This document shows positions 42,701-52,990 of a DNA stretch of 64,000 nucleotides, one piece after another (position 1 is the first letter of the stretch; each line of letters starts with the position of its first letter). The DNA lies in assembly GCF_004116385.1 (NCBI RefSeq), contig NZ_PEIB01000002.1, positions 62,001-126,000 of the forward strand. Reading direction: 5' to 3'. Position numbers and translations under genes: made by a program. The notes below the pieces were generated by a model. The model had not been told where the DNA came from and made no database searches. It saw only the letters and a program-made list of their open reading frames with translations. The stretch is from Veronia nyctiphanis (GTDB lineage Bacteria > Pseudomonadota > Gammaproteobacteria > Enterobacterales > Vibrionaceae).

Positions 42701-44298
42701 CAACGTGCTTCCTTCCACCGGAACATTTCGGGCTCGGTTCGCCATGAGCCGGGGCTAGGGGAATAGGTGACATTTGGTGCTAACCCCCAAATGGCTTGCT
42801 GGAAGTGAAGAGGGATGATTCCAACATCGCTGATGAGAACTTCAGAGGCGATTCGGTATAGTTGATTTCGATAGCCTTGATCGAAGTGCTTTTCTGCTGT
42901 CTGCACGAGCTCAGTCAACCTTGGATTTGAATATCGGCCGGAATTTGCTAACCCAATCTGTTGGTTATTGTCCGGAAACATAAAGAGATTCTTAAATGTA
43001 TAACCGCCGTTGATATTTGGTGCCCAACCAAGAAGATTGACACTGAACTCATTGTTGGTCATTGCCCGTCGAAAGTACTCTTTTACCGGATACGTCTGTG
43101 TTGCTGCATCTATCCCAATCTCTCTGAGCATGACGGCAATAGCATCAAGGATTTCAACATCAGAAATATATCGACCCTTTGGTCCATGAATGGCCATTTT
43201 GAATCCGTTACCGTATCCGGCGCTTTCCATTAGCGCTCTGGCTTTTTGAATATTCTGCTTTGGTGTTGTGAGGTTCTTGCTTGCGAAGGGCCACTCATCC
43301 AAGAAAATTTGGCCAGCAGGCGAACCGCCGCCCGACATGACTTCGTTAGAAATATAGTCCCTGTCGATGGCCAACGATATGGCTTCTCTTACTCTGATGT
43401 CCTGCAATGGATTCACGTCCATTTCTGACCCATCATTATTCCAGATGAACGTGGGTTTTTTCCGGAAGGTATCGAGCTGAAGAAATATAGAGCGTGTGGT
43501 ATTTCGCTTAAAAATGTTGAAACCTGCTTTTTCAAGCGATTCAAGATCTTTTGGTGAAAGCTTATCTGCTACGTGTGCTTTTCCCGACAGAAGGGCGTCT
43601 AATCTCTCTTGATCTGATGGAACAAAAATAATTCTTACATTCTTTATCGCGTCGATTTCACGCCAATTACCGTCAAAACGTTCGAGGAGTAATTGATTAT
43701 TTTCTAAATCCGCTTCTTTCAAGCTGTATGTACCTGTACCGACAATTGTTTTACCTTTATCAAACTCATACATATCATTTGAATGAGAGAGGTGTTCTGG
43801 TAAAACTGCAATTTTGGTAAGGTCACCAGCGAATTCGGAATAGCCTTCCTTGAGTTGTATGTCAATCGTCAGATCATTGACTGAGGTCATCGATAAGATG
43901 GGCTCAACGTATGCTTTGAAGGAGTTGGTTTGCTGTGGAAGCTCTCTGATACGTTGCACAGTGAACATAAAGTCATTCACTGACATTTTATGTCCATCAT
44001 GGAAAAACACATTGTCTTTTAGGCTCAAGCGCCACAGGTTCTGTTTGGCATCCAATAATTCAGTTTTCTCTACAATACCTTTCTTGAACAGCCTCTCCCC
44101 TTCATCAAACAGCCCAAGTCTGTCAAAAAATATATTTGAGATATTGATGCTGTTCCCTACATTGTATCTGTGAGGATCAAGTGTATCTGGGGCATTTTTG
44201 TAGACTATCACCAACTCTTTGTTTTCGTTTTCAGAAATGACAGGTTGAGCGAAAAGAATCGCAAGGGCAGGGATTAAAGCGCTGAAGGCATTGCGCAT
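42700..44298 (-). CDS. Orphan peptide-type periplasmic binding protein 1 (SBP_bac_5)
   Basis: 532 residues with a cleavable signal (FSALIPALAILFAQPVIS). Family landmarks are NAPDTLDPHRYNVGN, FHDGHKMSVNDFMFTVQRI, PLQDIRVREAISLAIDRDYI, SPAGQIFLDEWPFASKNL and FSVNLLGWAPNINGGYTFKN. In oligopeptide ABC systems this protein delivers ligand to a permease; no permease or ATPase is present here. It overlaps the GGDEF-EAL start, so it probably acts as a periplasmic ligand sensor for that protein (inference). Close relative of the two upstream genes. Confidence 0.9.
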   Translation of the reverse strand: MRNAFSALIPALAILFAQPVISENENKELVIVYKNAPDTLDPHRYNVGNSINISNIFFDRLGLFDEGERLFKKGIVEKTELLDAKQNLWRLSLKDNVFFHDGHKMSVNDFMFTVQRIRELPQQTNSFKAYVEPILSMTSVNDLTIDIQLKEGYSEFAGDLTKIAVLPEHLSHSNDMYEFDKGKTIVGTGTYSLKEADLENNQLLLERFDGNWREIDAIKNVRIIFVPSDQERLDALLSGKAHVADKLSPKDLESLEKAGFNIFKRNTTRSIFLQLDTFRKKPTFIWNNDGSEMDVNPLQDIRVREAISLAIDRDYISNEVMSGGGSPAGQIFLDEWPFASKNLTTPKQNIQKARALMESAGYGNGFKMAIHGPKGRYISDVEILDAIAVMLREIGIDAATQTYPVKEYFRRAMTNNEFSVNLLGWAPNINGGYTFKNLFMFPDNNQQIGLANSGRYSNPRLTELVQTAEKHFDQGYRNQLYRIASEVLISDVGIIPLHFQQAIWGLAPNVTYSPSPGSWRTEPEMFRWKEAR

Positions 44299-44410
44299 GA
44301 AACCAACTCCATGGTTATTTTTTGCTTATAATTTATTATCGATAAAATTATCAATATTGTGTTCACATATCAATATAAGTTTATTTATTAATACTGATAA
44401 TTTTCTTAAT

Positions 44411-44454
44411 TTTGATTATTCTTCTGGTGAAAAATATTTCACCCTTGAATCAAA
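44411..44454. promoter_or_regulatory. Nested palindromes upstream of binding protein 1
   Basis: Inner GGTGAAA-AATA-TTTCACC (44426-44443) is enclosed by TTTGATT (44411) and AATCAAA (44448). It lies about 130-150 bases upstream of the start and is a candidate operator. The other two binding-protein genes do not show an evident copy. Confidence 0.4.
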
Positions 44455-44580
44455 TTTACGATTATTGTTTCGATTTTAAGAGCTGGCGATTATTTCGCGT
44501 ACACTGTTGCATAGCTATTTTTAATATTAAACTTTCATAGGCATCAAATGCCAACAATTTTGATCTAATAGATTTATTTT

Positions 44581-46224
44581 TTACTCTGGCTCTGTCCATC
44601 TAAAGGCTGTCAAATTTAACCTCCAATTTTCTGGGCGGGGGAAGTAACCAATATTGGGTGAAAGACCCCAATTTATGACCTGGAAATGAAGAGGAATAAT
44701 CGCAACATCATTTATCACGATCTCGGATGCCCTTCGATAAAGTTGCAGACGGTAGATTTCGTCATGTGTTCTTTGTGCTTCATTAAGGAGAGCGGTGAGT
44801 TTGAGGTTAGAGTATCGGCCAGCATTGCCTGTACCAATTTTTCGTTTTTTATCGGGCGCTAGAAAGAGATTGTTAAATGTATAACTCCCACTGTTCGTTG
44901 GAGCCCAACCAAGTAAATTTATACTGAATTCGTTTTTCCCCAATGCACGCTCAAAGTACTCTTTTACAGGTAACCCTTCCGCCGAAGTTGTTACACCAAT
45001 TTTTGACCACATCTTGCCTATGCTGTGGATAACCTTCATATCATTAATGTAACGCCCTTCAGGTCCATGAATCGTCATTTTAAAGCCATCAGGATAGCCC
45101 GCTTGCTTCAAAAGCGTCTTGGCCATTTCAACGTCTTGCTTTTTGGCTGTAAGGTTCTTACTCGAAAGTGGCCAGCTTTTTAAGAATATCTGACCAGCTG
45201 GCGAGGCACTTCCTTCCATCACAGATGAAATTATATACTCACGATCGATAGCGAGTGAGAGTGCTTGCCGAACTCTGATGTCTTTCAGCGGGTTTTGGGG
45301 CAGGGAGTTGCCTAATCGATCTGTAATGTATGTAGGCTTATCTCTGAACATATCGAGTTGAAGGAATATCACGCGACTTGTACTTTGGAAGAAAGCCTTG
45401 AAACCTTCGGTTGTCAGAGAGGTAATTTGGCGCGGAGTAAGCTTGTCAGCTACATCCACTTCTTTTTGACGTAGTTTTTTGAGCCTCAGTTCATCGTCGT
45501 GGATAAATACAATTTTTATCTTTGAAATCGCATTATCGACATTCACATTTTTAGAGAATTTTTCTAGCCGAATATAACCATTTTCTAAATTATTTTCAGT
45601 TACTTTATATGTATTTGTACCGACCCAAGACATATTTTTTATGAAAGTGTCCTCATCTTCTGGATCGTCGCCTTTCGTTGCTATGATTGAAATCCTTTCA
45701 AGATCCCCCTGAAATTCCGCATAGCCCTGCTTAAATTGAATACAAAGTGAATAGTTATCAATTTTTGAGTGCTTCAGTATTGGCAAAACGTACTGTTTAT
45801 ATGAGCTGGGACTATCTCGAAGAGAAGCTATTCGGTCCAAACTGTAAATGATATCGTCGATGGTCAGCTCTTTACCATTATGAAATTTAATACCTTTATT
45901 AATGGTGAGTTTCCATGTGTTTGTTTGAATGTCGATAGGCGTCATCCGGGAGATGATACTCTTACTGTTTGATACACCCCCACCGTTACGGACACCCAAA
46001 GAATCATAAATTAGGTTAGTAACCGTAGTCGTGTTGCCAATGTTAAACCGATGAGGATCTAACGTATCAGGTTTGTTCTTCAGAGCGATCACTAACTCTT
46101 CGGTTTCAGCGAGAATTGAGGGAGATAAAAATGTGACTGAAAAAATAAATACAGTTATAAATATATGCTGGCTTAAGCCACATTGCACCTCTGCTGCGCG
46201 GTTGGGAACGATAAATAGCGACAC
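44581..46224 (-). CDS. Orphan peptide-type periplasmic binding protein 2 (SBP_bac_5)
   Basis: 547 residues from a GTG at 46224. Paralogue of its neighbours: NKPDTLDPHRFNIGNTTTV, FHNGKELTIDDIIYSLDRIA, PLKDIRVRQALSLAIDREYI, SPAGQIFLKSWPLSSKNLTA and FSINLLGWAPTNSGSYTFNN. The N-terminus is doubtful. An ATG at 46183 has AGAGG at ideal spacing but is in another frame, and joins the gene if a run of six T near 46140-46145 is really five. No transporter partners. Role as peptide or small-ligand sensor is inferred from its neighbours. Confidence 0.87.
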   Translation of the reverse strand: MSLFIVPNRAAEVQCGLSQHIFITVFIFSVTFLSPSILAETEELVIALKNKPDTLDPHRFNIGNTTTVTNLIYDSLGVRNGGGVSNSKSIISRMTPIDIQTNTWKLTINKGIKFHNGKELTIDDIIYSLDRIASLRDSPSSYKQYVLPILKHSKIDNYSLCIQFKQGYAEFQGDLERISIIATKGDDPEDEDTFIKNMSWVGTNTYKVTENNLENGYIRLEKFSKNVNVDNAISKIKIVFIHDDELRLKKLRQKEVDVADKLTPRQITSLTTEGFKAFFQSTSRVIFLQLDMFRDKPTYITDRLGNSLPQNPLKDIRVRQALSLAIDREYIISSVMEGSASPAGQIFLKSWPLSSKNLTAKKQDVEMAKTLLKQAGYPDGFKMTIHGPEGRYINDMKVIHSIGKMWSKIGVTTSAEGLPVKEYFERALGKNEFSINLLGWAPTNSGSYTFNNLFLAPDKKRKIGTGNAGRYSNLKLTALLNEAQRTHDEIYRLQLYRRASEIVINDVAIIPLHFQVINWGLSPNIGYFPRPENWRLNLTAFRWTEPE

Positions 46225-47040
46225 TGATAAATATTATCTGCGAGAGTTTGTATGTAGTTTGAATCACATCTTGGATAAATTAAAATTAGCGGTTTATTGT
46301 CTAATAACCTAGTAAGTGTGGTTGGTTTATTAAGGTACGCGAAATTAATAAGGATAAAAGTTAAATAACAATACCCGCTATCTTTTATGTGACTATTGAA
46401 AAGTAATCTAGTAGATTATTGGTGTTATTTTTACATTTGATGCTTATTTTTGTGTTGCGTAATATGAAACTGATATTCATTATTCACAATAAAATATGAA
46501 TGATTTTTCTATACAACATATTGGGTTTAATTATCTAGTGAAGTACATTAAAAAATAATAACTTTTATATGCTACTTATGCCTATCCCACTAGGTATAAA
46601 AACACAGACATGAAATGGAGGTTGCCCCCTGAAGATGACAGGTAGATGCTAGTCGTTCAAAGAAAGTCATGGCTCAGCGAGTTTCAGGTTGCTAAGCCGC
46701 ATGGCATGCACAGGAAATCCATCTAAAAAAGAACGTCATAATATTCATAAAATGAATACTTTAATACCTATTTCCAGAGGACTAAAACCTATCGTTGGTT
46801 GATGTGCCAACTGACAGCCTTTACTGAAAAAGGAAGCAATGAAAATATCAACGGATTAATACATTATAACCTTCTCAAAGCTACCTATTGGCTCCGGTTA
46901 ACGAAAGGCCACTGAAATAAGATATAAATCAAATATTCAGCCCAGTAAAGCTGGGCTGTGAGACACCGAAAAATTTGTCAGGTATTATCGGTTATCGCTA
47001 TATCCTGTAAGTTAAAGCTGTTGCTGAGCATTCTTGACCA
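46225..47040. other. 816-base gap inside the binding-protein cluster
   Basis: Very AT-rich to about 46600, then a more mixed stretch (46600-46900) that looks unlike the flanks. A short reading frame from 46652 (MLVVQRKSWLSEFQVAKPHG, 26 codons) has the look of a remnant but matches nothing I know. No intact gene. Confidence 0.4.
46938..46958 (-). terminator. Hairpin downstream of binding protein 3
   Basis: CAGCCCAG, a 5-base loop and CTGGGCTG, about 80 bases past the corrected stop. A weak T-rich stretch follows on the minus strand. Confidence 0.5.
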
Positions 47041-48637
47041 TTATTGTGGTTTTCGCACCCATCGAAACATTTGGGGTTCAGTTCGCCAACTACCCGGTGT
47101 CGGTGAATATTTTACGTTTGGTGCCATACCCCAACTCGAGTATTGAAAGTGGAGTGGATGATAGCGACATCATTAATGACAACTTCAGATGCCCTACGAT
47201 AGAGCTGATCGCGATATGTTTTGTCGGGGCTGTTTTTCGCCGTTAGAACCAGCTTTTCTACCTCATCATTGTGGTATTGACCCGCATTCGCATTGCCTGA
47301 TTTCTTAGCAGGGTCTGGAAAAATAAATAGGTTATTGAAGGTATAAAAGCCACTTGCTGAAGGGGCCCAACCTAGCATACTGACACTGAATTCATGGTGT
47401 CTCATCGACCGTGTAAAAAACTCACGCGTAGGCAGTGAAATAGCATTGGCCTCGATGCCAATATTGTTTAAAGCAGTGGCAACATATTCAAGGATTGCAG
47501 TATCACGAATATATCGGTTATTTGGTCCATGAATGGTAAGTTTGAAGCCTTTTCTATAACCTGCTTCCCTCATTAGTTTTCTTGCCAGTTCTACATTTTG
47601 TTTCACTGGCTTCAAGTTTTTACTGGCAAAGGGCCAGTCAGACAAAAATAATTGGCCAGATATCTTTCCACTGCCTCCCATCACCGTTTTTGTAATGTAT
47701 CTCTGTCTAATGCCAGTGACATAGCCTGTCTTACCTTAAGGCTTTTGAGCGGATTCGTTTTTAGCGGGCTGTTGAACTTATCTGTGATAAACGGGCTTAT
47801 GTCTCGATGGGTGTCTAACTGTAAGAACACCATTCGGGTGCTTGGCCTTTTTAGTGTGTTATAGCCCTTTTCTTCTAACATTGATAGTTGCTGTGGAGAG
47901 AGCTTGTCGGCGACATGAATTTCATTTTGCAGTAAGGCATGAAAACGTTTTTGTGCATCTGGAAAATGTATGAGCTCTATGTGTCGAATACCATCCTGAT
48001 TACGCCAATTATTTTTATAGTGTTCAAGTGAAATGGTATTTTTATTTTCACCGACGTCTCTTATTCTGTAGGTGCCAGTTCCTATTGCGGACTTACCTAC
48101 ATCGAAGGTATCTGTGCTGTCGCTGTGTTCAAGGTGAGCGGGCAAGATAAATATTTTCGATAAATCGCCGTGAAACTCAGAATAACCTGGCTTAAGTTTT
48201 AACCTTATTGTATGAAGGGACTTTACCTTCACCTCCAGTATTGGTTCTACGTAGGGTTTGAAAGAAAAGTCACTGTCCGGCAGTTGTTTGATTCGGTTGA
48301 TGGTGAATGCAACATCTTCGCTGGTCAGTTCATGGCCATCATGAAAAGTAATGCCTTTGTGAATTGAGATTTCCCATGTGTTTTCTTGTGCACTCACGAG
48401 TTGTACAGATTTAGAAAGTCCCTGTGAAAACAAGCGTTGACCAGCTTTTGAATACCCCATCTGGTCAAAAATTATACTGGATAGCATAATGTTATTTCCG
48501 GTGTTCAATCGATGTGGATCAAGGGTATCCGGCTTTGTAAGCACGCCTATCTTCAATATATTTTCGTTTGCATAAGAATAAAAAGCTGTTAGTTGCACAA
48601 AACACAACATCAATAGAGAGCAATAAAAACGTGTCAC
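47041..48637 (-). CDS. Orphan peptide-type periplasmic binding protein 3 (SBP_bac_5; two apparent indels)
   Basis: Paralogue of the other two, with signal peptide (SLLMLCFVQLTAFYSYA) and TKPDTLDPHRLNTGNNIM, FHDGHELTSEDVAFTINRIK, SLKVRQAMSLALDRDTL and FSVSMLGWAPSASGFYTFNN. Two lost bases break it. Five A near 47687 should be six, giving TLQKTVMGGSGKISGQ. ATCATCCACTCC near 47148 lacks a C, giving IIPLHFQYSSWGMAPNVKYS and a C-terminal MFRWV as in copy 1. Corrected length is 532, identical to copy 1. It is the most upstream gene of the cluster. Confidence 0.87.
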
Positions 48638-49082
48638 TTGCTGACCTTCAGAAATTAATCAACGAGAAGTTTCAAGCTTACAAGTTAAGTCGCTGTCGGC
48701 AACATTAGAGTGTGTGAATTATTGATATTGAGATAAATGTAATTTTTGCCAATATATTGCATATCAGAAATGAGGAGTATTGGCATTTGATTTGGTTGTG
48801 GGAAATGTTTTCTGTGAAATTTTCATTTTCTCAATAAATTGAAATATTCGAAGTACTTTCGGTATAAAAACAACTGTCTAAGTTTCATATTTCGAAAGTG
48901 CAGTATGACCTCGTAGCAGTTTAACACTGTCATGTATTTAGCTCGAATGGCAGAAGTCTAAGATGTAATTGATGTTTGCCTTTGAAATTAATCGATAAAA
49001 CAATTATTTAAAATGCAATGTCTTTTTCTATGCATTAAGGTCAGTATCTTGACTGAAAAATCTTACTTTAGGAGCAGGGTAA
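48638..49082. other. Intergenic upstream of binding protein 3
   Basis: AT-rich divergent promoter region. CGAAGTACTTTCGG near 48850 and TTTCGAAAG near 48891 share a TTCGAA-like core but no firm operator emerges. No gene seen. Confidence 0.35.
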
Positions 49083-49604
49083 GTGAAGGAAAACAATGGT
49101 ATTCGCGTTCGACAATTAACTGAAGCTGACCATACAGAGTTGTTTGCTAACTACAAAAGTTGTGTTGAATCGGCAAGGTTTGTGTCTTCTCAAGTTCATA
49201 CAACTCAGAGTGCGACACTTGTTTCGATAAAAAGGTGGAGAGCCAACTATTTCTCTGATGACCCTAAGGTACTTACTTTTGGTGTGGAATGGAAAGAATC
49301 AGGCGAAATAATCGGCTTGATGATTTTAGTTTTTGCCACAAGTTTTGCTGAAATTCACTACGGTGTTGGCAAAGGTTTTTCAGGCAGAGGGTTAGCAACC
49401 AGCATTTGTCGGGAGGGGTTGGTGCTGTTGAGAGACATGGGCGTGAAGGAAGTACGGACACATCCTTACCACCGTCATTATGCCAGTATTCGTGTGCTTG
49501 AGAAGTGTGGTTTTACTCAACATGGCATTCTAGAGAACTACGCAGTATTTCCGCAGCTTGGCGAAGGCAAATTCGATTGCGCTGATATGAGGCTTTCACT
49601 CTGA
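49083..49604 (+). CDS. GNAT acetyltransferase, RimJ/RimL type
   Basis: 173 residues, GTG start after AGGAGCAGGG. The GNAT core is clear: IRVRQLTEADHTELF, AEIHYGVGKGFSGRGLATSI with the acetyl-CoA pyrophosphate loop (GKGFSGRGLA), and ASIRVLEKCGFTQHGILENY. Members acetylate protein N-termini or small amines. Substrate unknown. It converges with gcvP across a shared terminator. Confidence 0.87.
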   Translation: MKENNGIRVRQLTEADHTELFANYKSCVESARFVSSQVHTTQSATLVSIKRWRANYFSDDPKVLTFGVEWKESGEIIGLMILVFATSFAEIHYGVGKGFSGRGLATSICREGLVLLRDMGVKEVRTHPYHRHYASIRVLEKCGFTQHGILENYAVFPQLGEGKFDCADMRLSL

Positions 49605-49630
49605 ATAAAGTCTCGAGTCAACCAAATAAA

Positions 49631-49657
49631 AAAAGGCGAGCATATTGCTCGCCTTTT
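49631..49657. terminator. Bidirectional terminator
   Basis: AAAAGGCGAGC/GCTCGCCTTTT, 11-bp stem with a 5-base loop, between the acetyltransferase and gcvP stops. Confidence 0.9.
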
Positions 49658-49675
49658 CACTCACTAACTTGGTTC

Positions 49676-52538
49676 TTAGTCTTCCATGTAGCTTTCAATA
49701 GAAGGGCAAGAACAAATCAAGTTGCGGTCACCGTAAACGTTATCAACACGGTTAACGGTAGGCCAATACTTAGCGGCTTTAGCCTGAACACTTGGGAAAC
49801 AAGCTAGCTCGCGGCTGTATGCTCGGTCCCAACTTTCGGCCATCAAATCGCCTTGCGTGTGAGGTGCACGAACAAGTGGATTGTCTTCCAGAGACCACTC
49901 GCCAGATTGAACACGCGCAATTTCGGTGCGGATAGCAATCATCGCATCACAGAAACGATCCAACTCGTCTTTGTCTTCACTTTCAGTTGGTTCAATCATC
50001 AGTGTGCCGGCAACAGGGAATGACATTGTTGGGGCATGGAAACCAAAGTCCATGAGACGCTTCGCAACATCTTCTTCACTAATGCCCGATACTTCTTTGA
50101 TTGGACGAATATCGATGATGCATTCATGCGCAATACGGCCGTGCGTTCCACGATAAAGGACTTCGTAGTGCGGACTTAGACGTTCCATCACGTAGTTGGC
50201 ATTCAGAATCGCAATCTTAGTTGCTTCTGTCAGGCCTTCTTCACCCATCATGGCAATGTAAGCCCACGAGATAGGAAGGATAGACGCACTGCCAATAGGT
50301 GCAGCAGATACGGCGTACTCGCCACCTTGTTCAACGTGACCCGGCAGGAATGGCGCAAGGTGAGATTTAACACCGATAGGACCCATACCTGGACCACCGC
50401 CACCGTGAGGGATACAGAAGGTCTTATGAAGGTTCAGGTGAGAAACGTCTGAGCCAATGAAGCCCGGCTGGTGAGACCAACCTGCGCATTCATGTTCGCA
50501 CCATCAAGATAAACTTGGCCGCCTGCTTCATGAACGAGTTCGCAGACTTCCTGTACAGCTTCTTCATAAACACCGTGTGTAGAAGGGTAGGTGATCATGA
50601 TGCATGACAGGTTGTCACGGTGCTTCTCTATCTTCGCCTTCAGATCTTCAACGTCGATATTACCGTCATCGTCACAGCCAACAACAACAACCTTCATGGA
50701 TACCATTGCTGCAGATGCAGGGTTAGTACCATGTGCAGAGCTTGGGATCAGACATACATTTCTGTGGTCGTCGCCACGGCTTTGGTGATAGCGCTGAATA
50801 GCAATCAAGCCAGCGTACTCGCCCTGTGCACCTGAGTTAGGCTGCAAAGACATTGCATCATAGCCAGTGATCTCACACAGCATTTTATCCAAAGAGTCAG
50901 CCAGTTCAGCATAGCCCAGAGACTGGTCAGCCGGAACGAACGGGTGAAGTGCACCAAACTCAGGCCAAGTGACCGGAATCATTTCGGCTGCTGCATTGAG
51001 CTTCATTGTACAGCTACCAAGCGGAATCATACCGTGTGTCAATGAGAAGTCTTTGTTTTCGAGCTTCTTCATGTAACGCATCATGCGTGTTTCGCTTTGA
51101 TAGGTATTAAATACCTCATGCGTCAGGTATGCGCTGGTGCGACGACATGCCTCAGGGATAGCTGCAAACTCGTCTGCCTCTACGATAGCTGAGAATTGGG
51201 CTGCATCGCCTTTACCAGTCAGTACTTTGAGAAGTGCGTTGACTTCGCTCAGGCTGGTTGTTTCGTCGAAGCTTACACCCAACTTGCCGTTCAGTTTACG
51301 AAGGTTGTAACCTGCGTCTGATGCGGCAGAGAAAAGAGCGTCAGTCTTATCACCGGTGTTGATAGTCACGGTATCAAAGAAATGATGATGCGCCAGCTCG
51401 AGACCTGCATGGTTAAGGCCAGCAGCGAACAGAGCAGTCAGGTGATGCACACGGCGGCCTATTTTGCGAAGACCTTCTGGACCATGGTAAACAGCATAGA
51501 ATGCGGCCATGTTTGCCAGTAGTGCCTGAGCAGTACAGATGTTTGACGTGGCCTTTTCACGACGAATGTGCTGCTCACGCGTTTGCATTGCCATACGTAG
51601 TGCCTGATTGCCATTGACGTCTATCGAAACACCAATAACACGACCTGGCATGGTACGTTTCAGCTTGTCACGGGTTGCCATGAAGCAGCGTGTGGACCAC
51701 CAAAGCCCATAGGAACGCCGAAACGCTGTGCTGAACCAATAACAACGTCAGCACCCATTTCGCCTGGCGCTTTCAGAACGGTCAGAGACAACAAGTCTGC
51801 AGCTACCGCGACCAGCGTTTTATTTGCTTGAGCAGCAGTAATCAGAGCAGACAAGTCTTTAACTTCGCCCGTTGTACCAGGGTATTGAAGAAGGGCACCG
51901 AATACATCGTGCTCAGGCAAAGTATCAGCAGCCGCAACAACTACGTCAAAGCCGAAAAACTCTGCGCGAGTCTTTACAACGTCGATAGTTTGCGGATGCA
52001 CGTCGTCAGCAACAAAGTATGTGTTGCTTTTGCTCTTTCCGCCGCGCTTACAAAGCGTCATCGCTTCGGCTGCTGCTGTCGCCTCGTCAAGGAGAGAGGC
52101 ATTGGATAATTCCATACCAGTCAGGTCCATGACCATTTGCTGGAAGTTCAACAGCGACTCAAGACGACCTTGAGAAATCTCTGGTTGATAAGGCGTATAA
52201 GCCGTATACCAGCCTGGATTTTCCAAAACGTTACGCAATATAACGTTTGGCGTGTGCGTACCATAGTAGCCCTGACCGATGAAACTGCGTTTGATAACGT
52301 TTTTTGACGCGATCTCTTTCAGTTTCGCCAACATGTTGTTTTCACTCGATGCTGGGTCAAGTTGCATTGGTTTTGGAAGGCGAATACCAGCAGGTACCGT
52401 TTCTTCAATCAGATGTTCTAGGCTCGTTGCGTTAATTGCTTTGAGCATCTCATTTTGTTCTTGCAGCTTAGGACCATTGTGACGAGCAATAAACTCACCA
52501 TCAACATCCAAACTGTCAAGCAAACGTGTGTCAGTCAT
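49676..52538 (-). CDS. gcvP: Glycine dehydrogenase (decarboxylating), P protein (two apparent indels)
   Basis: PLP enzyme that decarboxylates glycine and loads the aminomethyl group on GcvH. Three frames join: one lost T near 51675 (restoring [20 protein letters not shown]) and one lost C near 50466 (restoring [20 protein letters not shown]). Corrected length is 954 residues against 957 in E. coli. [32 protein letters not shown], and [20 protein letters not shown] are hallmark stretches; the PLP lysine lies in NLHKTF. Last gene of sdaA-glyA-gcvH-gcvP. Confidence 0.95.
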
Positions 52539-52553
52539 CACTCGGATCCCGAA

Positions 52554-52931
52554 TTAGTCTTCAATAGATTCTTGATAAGCTTCAGCAGAAAGCAGGTGGT
52601 CTAGGTTGCTGTCATCAGCAAGTTTGATTTTCGCTAACCAACCGCCTTCGTATGGTTCTTCGTTAACCAGCTCAGGGCTGTCTTCTAGGTTTTCGTTGAC
52701 TTCAACGATTTCACCGTTAACTGGGCCATAAATATCAGATGCTGCTTTCACTGACTCAACCAGTGAAAAGCTCTCACCAGTTTCAACTTCACCACCTACT
52801 TCTGGCAGGTCAACAAATACTACATCGCCCAGCAATTGTTGCGCGTGGTCCGAAATACCCACAGTTACAGTGCCGTCGCCATTGTCTTTTACCCACTCGT
52901 GGCTTTCAGAAAATTTCAGTGTTGCATCCAT
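52554..52931 (-). CDS. gcvH: Glycine cleavage system H protein
   Basis: 125 residues, intact. Lipoyl carrier of the glycine cleavage complex. The lipoylated lysine lies in [20 protein letters not shown], near residue 64, and the family C-terminal half ([15 protein letters not shown]) is complete. Sits 15 bases upstream of gcvP and 59 bases downstream of glyA. Confidence 0.97.
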   Translation of the reverse strand: MDATLKFSESHEWVKDNGDGTVTVGISDHAQQLLGDVVFVDLPEVGGEVETGESFSLVESVKAASDIYGPVNGEIVEVNENLEDSPELVNEEPYEGGWLAKIKLADDSNLDHLLSAEAYQESIED

Positions 52932-52990
52932 TAGAGTCTCTCCATAAAAATCAAAGCTAGTTGCCCGGTTTTATGCCGGGCTATTCGTTA

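Noticed and set aside
46600-46900. Insertion-sequence remnant
   Set aside because: No terminal inverted repeats, target duplication or recognisable transposase motif could be shown.
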